A stretch of DNA of 64,000 nt, taken from positions 76,690,177 to 76,754,176 of the forward strand of contig NC_080582.1 in NCBI RefSeq assembly GCF_029962835.1, given 5' to 3'. Source of the stretch: Magnolia sinica (taxonomy: Eukaryota; Streptophyta; Magnoliopsida; Magnoliales; Magnoliaceae). The notes beneath the pieces were generated by a model. The model made no database searches. It saw only the letters and a program-made list of their open reading frames with translations, and was not told the DNA's origin. Shown here piece after piece: positions 57,382 through 64,000 of this stretch. How positions within the stretch are numbered: the stretch's first letter is position 1; each line of letters starts with the position of its first letter. A program made the position numbers and the translations under genes.

Positions 57382-59160
57382 AGAACCCCTGCCTAGAGCA
57401 ATCCCGTCCAAGGCGGGGCGGCTTCAGGCATTGGATTGTGGATATTTATCAAGGTCGTTGATGGTATAGAGGTTGACGTGGGCCAATATTTTGAATTGTT
57501 CACAATAGGCCTATTAAAATTTTTGATTTAGCATGGTCCAGAAGCCCATTAACAGCTCTAACATTTATTAAACAGTTAAAATGAAAATTGTGACTATAGT
57601 CATATTTCACCAAACATGTTAATAGATAAAAAGTTATAATAAGTCTGAATTTGAGACTGTGACTCACTAATATTAGGTTTTATACTTTGGCAGGTTGAAT
57701 TGGAGTTAATGTAGGCAATGTGTATCCTAGCTATCCATCATAAGGATACCACTATTCAGGTTCCCTACCTAAGAATCGAGTTGATTCACTAGTCGGGTGG
57801 GCCACAATTAAAAGAATAATTGTAGGGTTGTTATTAAAATAAATAAATAAAAACAGTAGTAGTTTTCTAACCTATGTACACTGCTCTGTTTGTTTTTAAT
57901 TATGTGGGCATGCCAAAATTGATACAATGGATCCGATTCGCTAAAATAATTAGATACATCCACTATAAATGTATATGACTAAAATTTAAGAAGATCAGTC
58001 ACTTAATCACTTACATAAGTTTATAATGATCAAGCGATAATCGGAGGGTGGGGTTCTTTTTCTAAAGGCAGATTATTTTGTGCCTTTAAAAAAATAACTT
58101 CTAATCTACCAATGCAAAAAAAAAAACTCGCAATCAGTCACAGAGAGCAATTTTAAGAATGCTTCTCTTGAAAAAACTGCTTGACATTGGATAAAGAAAA
58201 AATCCAGTGTATGAGTGTAAACTTTGTTTGCAACTAAAGATTGTAGCTAAGGATCACTGCTACTTGATGACTCCTAGGATAAGTTAAAATGAAGTAAATT
58301 GATAGATAGGTTTGTTTGTTAAGTTGATGATTTGTTGGATCCTTTCTTCCATCGCATCCATATGTTATTCATAAAGCCTTGTTGCAGCTTGCTCTTCTAG
58401 ACCTTTCTTTCATTACTGCAATGATTATAGTAGTCAAAAATTCTTTCTTGATCATTCTCTTTTATTACATTTTTTCTCAAGAGCGTCTCTCTATATCCTT
58501 CTTTTTATTACACTTCTTCTTTCTAACTATTCCTCTTACAAATGCCCCTTGGCTGCTTGCTTTACCTTTGTCGACCAATATTTTATTTTAGTTACCCTCA
58601 ATCGCATTTATATCTTAAACAGTTCAACCTACTTTTTGTATGTTGACCGCAACATTCTATCAATCTCTTATTGACGTGTAGAATTAAAATTACGCCAACT
58701 ATAAACCCACAAAAAGTGCTCCAAATCTTTGAAGATCTTTTTATCCACTTCATATTTATCATACAATGCCACATGTCACTTTCCTATTTGCTTCCCTATG
58801 ATTGCTTGAAATAGGGTACAACAACCTAATACCTTTATTTTTTTATACTAACATCTAGATAATGAGGTCCACTTAATGGATGGCTTAGATAACTTGTCTA
58901 CTGTCATACTTGCATACGTGGTAGTGTGTACAGTAGCTTGGTCGTCCGCTTATATGGGCTTAGCCAAGCTCACTCTAATACTGTTGAGGGTCAAATATTG
59001 CATATTAAACCCTAGTTATTGCCTGGATTTACGAGCATAGTACTATTTAACAACTCAATTTAATCGTGTTTGTGGTGCAAGGTGAATTTAAGAAGTCTGG
59101 TCTGAAAATGATGCTAAAGGCATGGATTTAATGCACAGAGTCACCAAGGTAAGGGATGGA
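57382..59160. other. AT-rich intergenic DNA without recognised features
   Basis: I see no gene, RNA or clear repeat. The short frame at 58379-58591 is AT-rich and hydrophobic by composition only. Confidence 0.45.
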
Positions 59161-59164
59161 CCTT

Positions 59165-62100
59165 AGGAGACCAAGATCGACAGATTTGCATGCCAGGGAT
59201 CCAAGAAAATTGAGAAACTGAAGCTCAAGTGGCCCGAAATTGGTCCAGAATGCAAGATCACAGGGTTCCCATCATCTGCTCGGATCAAAACTTCATACAT
59301 GGCCTGAGGACCATAAATGAACCGTACACGTCGAATCTTAGCTCCCAGATCCCTGTGGAAGTGGGTAAACTGATAGATCATCCTATAAACCGTTGATTCG
59401 GGGCTCGCATGATATTTAGGTATGCTTCAAAATTGGTCTAAGCATCTTAAATGATGTGACAAAATGAATGGACAGAGCGAATTTTACGAATACATCACAG
59501 TGGGCCCTACACCAATGCAAGTGTGCACATGGTGTGTGCACGGTTGAATACACCGAACTGGAGAAATCCGGTCAAAACACACTGACCAAAGATTTTTTTA
59601 AAAACTTTCTAAAACCACCAATGGACGAACGTCCGACCGTCGGTTCTTGCCAATGGGCCCCACTATTCACTCATTTCGATGATCCAGACCATCCATGGTG
59701 TCCGTATGTGGGCTTTAACCCATGTCAAGGTCACCTTTTCGTCCCATGTGCACACAAACACATCTTCAACCAACCAACACAGGACGTACAGTGGAATGAA
59801 ATATCTCATGGGCTTCATCAACAGCGGGTTAAAACCAGCCATTTCCAATTGGTGTTTTGAGGAGATTGCAATGGACGGGGTGGATTTCCAAGTTGACACT
59901 GATTATGGGCCCCACCGACTTTCACAGCGTCGACGCAAAAGCTGAGCTTGCGATTTTCCTTTGTGAGCCACCATCATGATGCGATGTTTTGATCCAGGCC
60001 CTCTATTAGAATTCCACAGGTCAACTGGCCAAGGCCTAGGTGTCAAGTTTCCAAGAAACAGTGAGGATATGAATTCAACCATTCAAACGGTGGACAGACG
60101 GTGGAAAGATTTGATTCGATGGACCACACTAAACGCAAATCGACAGATTTGCACGCCAAAGATTCAAGAAAATCGAGAAATTGAAGCTCAAGTGGCCTGA
60201 AAAGTGTCCAGAATGCAAGATCATAGGGTTCCCACCATCTGATCAGTTCAAAACTTCATACGTGGCCTGAGGACTATAAAGTAACGTACACGTCAAATTT
60301 CAGCCATTGGATCCCTCTGGAAGTGGCCCAACAGATAGATCAGCCCCTTTAATCATTATGTGGGGCCCGCCTGATATTTGGATATGCTTCAAAAATTGGT
60401 CTAGACAGTCTAAATGATATAACAGAATAGATGGACGGAACGGATTTTTCACGAACATCACGATGAACCCACATGTACACTGCATGTACATGGGGTACAT
60501 GTGCACGAGAAGTGCACCGGACGGAGAGTCCGGTCAAACCATGGACTGACCCGAAGTCCGTTTTTCTTTAAGAAACAGCGTCCGACGCTGCTTTCGCCGG
60601 GAGATCGTTGTGGGCCCCACTCGCTCCTCAGTTCGATGATCCAAACCGTCCACTTGTCGTAGGAGATGGCCAAGAACAACGCCTAGGTGTCCTTTTTCTA
60701 CCATGCAAGCAGCTTCACACTCCCAGCCGTTCAAACGCAAGATGAACGGTGTAACGCCAGTTCTTGTGGGCCGCAACGAACTCAAACCGGTCTCGTCCGT
60801 CCCCAACGGTTTTTTGACGTGATTCGAATGGACGGAGTGGATTTTCGACTCGGCCTCAATAAATGGGTCATCGCATGAACAGAGTCGACTTGCGGCAACT
60901 CTGTTCGCAACAGGAAGCTGCGGTCGATCCAGGTGGGCCATCATCGCTGATCAAAACAGTGATCCGGACCGTCTATTGTGTAGAGGGGCCAAAACCGTCC
61001 GTAGGGACGTTATCTATTTGGAAAGAATGTGAGGGAAGTGGAAGTCTCTTTCCTCCGTTTTCTTGGCTGCGGAAACGCCTACGCAGCGGCAGTGTTGTGT
61101 AAGGAGTCTTCCGGCTCGTGAAACTTCCGCAGGGAGTGCGGAAATCTTTCCCCGACGACAGCTCTATAAAGAGGTTGGCTGCCGGCAGCGTGTGAGGGGA
61201 GAAAAAGGAAGAGCAGGGTTGCGGTTTTGGCTTTGAAGAAAGAGGAGATCGTGTGGAGCTTGGACGACTGCACGAGTTCACGTCAGGGAGCATTGGAAGA
61301 AAAGCAGGGGCAACCGTGGGACTGGCTAGTAATGGGGCTGCTCGTTTTGAAGGAATGAAGGAAGAAAGTAAGAGACGTGAAGACGTGATTTTTTTTCTCT
61401 GCTGTAGTGGACGTGGCTGGAGAGAGAAACCTGGTTCTCATTCTATTCTTTCTCTTTTTATTTCTAAGTTCAGCCACATCATGCCCATGTGTGGCTAAAC
61501 CTCTTAGCTAGGGCTAAGAGGTGAAGCTTGTAGTCTGATGGGAGAAACTTTGCTTGTGCCTATTGTTTAGATGGACTGATATTGATTTTTGTTCAAATTA
61601 AAAAGAATACTTTCAGTTATTTTTAAGGGTTTGTTGTGACTGAAATTACAATGGATCTGCGATGATTTTGAGTATTTCTTTTTCCTTTTGATGTTCATGA
61701 CGTCAGGAAGCCCTGTTGTTCACCATAGTCCCCTGGGCATGGTCGGATGGCGGAATCCTTCCTAACTTCCATGCATTGTTGATTGGTTGGTAATTAGTCT
61801 AATTCTGTTGTTTGCTCTGTCTCCTGGGCATGGTTTGATGATGGAATCCATTTTAATTCATATACCTTTCATCTCTTGAAAACTATATCAAAGGAAGTCT
61901 AGTTGATTTCCATGATTTCCGAAGCAGGCATAAGATCTCCCTGATCTCTACAAGTGGATCCTCTGAATCCCTAGTTTCCTTCCTCTGAATTCCTTAAAGT
62001 TTTAGATAATTATTCCACAATTATTCCTTAAAATTCTATTTGGTTAGATCACATCTTAGTCTAGTTCTAGTTCTACTTGGTTTCAGATAACGTACAGGTA

Positions 62101-62175
62101 TCAGTCCCTGTGGATTCGACCTCGGTCTTACCGAGTTTATTATTACATCACAACCCTATACTTGGGGAGTGAACA
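59165..62175 (+). mobile_element. LTR-like region of a second retrotransposon family (first unit)
   Basis: Ends TATACTTGGGGAGTGAACA at 62175, like the next unit at 63609. A CTATAAAGAGG box lies at about 61163-61173 and is followed by the shared segment GCTAAACCTCTTAGCTAGGG (about 61493) to the end. Within the upstream part two stretches are alike (59165-59480 and 60146-60460, both with GACAGATTTGCA(C/T)GCC and CTGATATTTGGATATGCTTC-type wording). This suggests nested or duplicated U3 segments, so the left border is uncertain. No gag or pol is present. Confidence 0.6.
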
Positions 62176-63609
62176 GTGGGCCACCATCATGATGTGATGT
62201 TTGATTCGGACCGTCTATTAGAATTCTACGGGTCAACTAGCCAAGGCCTAGGTGTCAAGTTTCCAAGAAACAGTGAGGATATGATTTCAGCCGTTCAAAC
62301 GGTGGATAGACAGTGGAAAGATTTGATTCGATGGACCACACTAAACACAAGCAAAAACACTCCTTCTCGACTAAAATTCTGAGAGGAATTCAATGGACTG
62401 GTCAGATTTCTCGTCTGACATCAATCCTGGGCCCACCGACTTCAACAGCGTAAGGATTACGCATTACGCGCGTCCGAATACCCAGCCGATCCGAGCGGTT
62501 TTACAGTCGTGGTTAGGATCATTCCGACCATCTGGACCATCCAAATTTCTCTCAACGTGGGACTGACCATAGCCAAGACGACTGAATGTCTCGGATCTCG
62601 CATGTGCGGCCGCGATTTCGATTCCAAAACGCAAGTTGGTGATGCGTATCTGTTACTGCGTAAAGAAAATGCCTGCGTAAAGCTTCAGCCGCCGACCTTT
62701 TTTACTGTTTAAAAGGGAGAGGGCTAAGACGTGCAAGGGGTTGATCTAAATCTGGGACGTGGAGTGCAGTCGTGGAAGCGAATTTTGAAGCCGGTTTCCA
62801 GGAGTTCTTTTCTTCCTTTTTCTTTTTCTTTTTGTTTAATTCTTTCCTTTCATGTTTTTTTCCTTGATTTTAGCATGACCATGCTAGGCTAAACCTCTTA
62901 GCTAGGGCTAAGAGGTGAAGCTTGTGGCGTGATGGGTAGTGTTCAACTGGTTTAATTCATGTTATGAACTGATTTGATTCTGGTTTGATTATTAAGGAAT
63001 GCCTTTAGTTGTTAATGGTTTGTTGTGACTGAAATTACAATAGATCTGCGATGGCTTGAGTATTTCCTTTTTCCTCTCTGTGATTATGAAGTCAGGAAGC
63101 TCTGTTGTTTATTATTGTCTCCTGGGCATGGTTAGATGACGGCACCCTTCCTACCATTCATACATCACTCAGATTGACCGTGAATTGGTTTAATTCTATT
63201 GTTTGCTTTGTCTCATGGGCATGGTTTTGTGATGGAATCCATTCTAATTTACACCTATCTAATCTCTTAAAAACTAGATTAAATGAAGTTCAGAATTAAT
63301 TTTCAGGTTATAACTTCCAACTGGATGAAGATGGGACTCAAAGTCCGATTGACTTCATGAATCGACCATAGATCTCCCTGATCTCTACAAGTGGATCCTC
63401 TGAATCCCTAGTTTCTTCCTCTGAATTCCTTAAGTTTTAGATTAGTATTTCACTATTATTCCTCAAAATCATTCGATTTAGATTTCATCTTAATCTAGTT
63501 CTAGTTCTAGTGAATTTTAGATTATGTTCAGGTTTCAGTCCCTTGGGATTCGACCTCGGTCTCACCAAGTTTATTACTACATCACAACCCTATACTTGGG
63601 GAGTGAACA
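62176..63609 (+). mobile_element. LTR of the same family (second unit), ending at a tRNA-Asp primer-binding site
   Basis: Its first part (about 62168-62380) matches 59967-60145 (GCCAAGGCCTAGGTGTCAAG, GATTTGATTCGATGGACCAC). It has a TTTAAAAG box near 62707, and its last 720 bp (62889-63609) match 61493-62175. It ends GAGTGAACA, then six bases, then TGGCGCCGTTGCCGGGGA, the primer-binding site complementary to tRNA-Asp used by several plant gypsy lineages (Athila/Tat as I recall). Confidence 0.75.
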
Positions 63610-64000
63610 AGTTTTTGGCGCCGTTGCCGGGGATTGAACCCGGGTCACCCGCGTGACAGGCGAGAATACTCACCACTATACTACAACGGCGCCAAAAACT
63701 TGTTCACTCCCCAAGTATAGGGTTGTGATGTAGTAATAAACTCGATGAGACCGAGGTCGAATCCCAAGGGACTGAAACTTGTACGTAGTCTGAAACTACT
63801 AGAACTATAACTAGATTAAGATGAAATCTAAATCGAATGAATTTAAGGGAATAATGATGAAATATTAATTTAAAACTTAAAGAAATCAGAGGTAGGAAAC
63901 TAGGGTGCCAAGGATCCACTTGTAGCAATTGGGAAGTTACCTTACACTGATTCAAGGACACAACTGGAATCAGAGTCCTATCTTATCCAGTTGGTAAGAA
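63300..64000. repeat. Large inverted repeat of LTR ends around a tRNA-Asp sequence
   Basis: The left arm (to 63626) is the LTR end plus TGGCGCCGTTG. The right arm (from 63684) is its reverse complement and runs off the window. The inner 59 bp of each arm (63568-63626) are identical. Over 95 bp (63532-63626) there are two mismatches; divergence and indels increase outward. The 57 bases between the arms are the rest of a tRNA-Asp. The junction on each side falls in the tRNA acceptor stem. Confidence 0.92.
63619..63690 (-). tRNA. tRNA-Asp (GTC) sequence, probably a reverse-transcribed primer copy
   Basis: The minus strand gives a 72-nt cloverleaf: acceptor stem GCCGTTG paired with CAACGGC and discriminator G, D-arm TAGTATAGTGGTGAG (A box), anticodon stem-loop CTCGCCTGTCACGCGGG with anticodon GTC (one G-T wobble), T-arm CCCGGGTTCAATCCCCGG (B box). 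It is directly followed by an encoded CCA (63616-63618), which nuclear tRNA genes lack, and there is no T-run terminator on the minus strand. It lies exactly between two inverted LTR-plus-primer-binding-site ends. All this points to a copy of the retrotransposon's primer tRNA rather than an ordinary gene. The internal promoter boxes look intact, so transcription cannot be excluded. Confidence 0.85.

Noticed and set aside
63619-63690. An ordinary nuclear tRNA-Asp gene
   Set aside because: Encoded CCA, no terminator on the minus strand, and exact junctions with inverted LTR/primer-binding sites make a reverse-transcribed primer copy more likely, although the cloverleaf itself is sound.

Overview
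This window looks like repeat-dense intergenic DNA from a flowering-plant nuclear genome. The evidence is the plant LRR receptor, plant-type Ty1/copia and Ty3/gypsy (chromovirus) retrotransposons, CACTA and hAT elements, and captured exons of plastid proteins. The many 'GTGGGCCCACC'-type foldback repeats suggest a magnoliid, but that is only an impression. I found one gene-like reading frame: a minus-strand LRR ectodomain (8137-10008), related to the At2g24130 group, that stops before a kinase domain. Every other protein-coding signal is a transposon relic or a captured gene fragment.

Layout. 1-7064 is the right-hand part of a CACTA-type element: CACTACAAGAAA terminus at 7064 and a dense TACCGGC subterminal array. 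It carries broken pieces of a receptor kinase, a DEAD-box helicase (RH36/DDX49-like), the proteasome ATPase RPT3 and a ClpR-type plastid protease subunit. 10848-20421 is a decayed copia element (TSD GAATG) split by a 6.0-kb solo LTR of a Tekay-like gypsy family (13163-19197, TSD ATTTG). 20522-47029 is a minus-strand Tekay-like chromovirus (TSD ATATA). Its 3' LTR is split by a 12-kb CACTA element (21872-33841), which carries exons of a thylakoid/plastid type I signal peptidase and of the DNA polymerase delta catalytic subunit. Its pol region is split by another solo LTR of its own family (38464-44329). 47251-52971 is a small hAT-like element (8-bp TSD) split by a minus-strand copia element (47838-52953, TSD GGTTC). 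55941-56526 is a second hAT-like element with an 8-bp TSD. 59165-63609 is a set of tandem or nested LTRs of another family.

The window ends in its most unusual structure. The last LTR runs through a tRNA-Asp primer-binding site into a full-length tRNA-Asp sequence, then into an inverted copy of the same LTR end. This is what would be expected if reverse transcriptase copied the whole primer tRNA and then folded back on the acceptor stem.

The window is best read as a nested-insertion record whose order can be inferred from intact target-site duplications. Two separate CACTA elements each carry exons of several unrelated host genes, and the gypsy family has LTRs (4.5-6 kb) nearly as long as or longer than its internal region, swollen by foldback repeats and a minisatellite.
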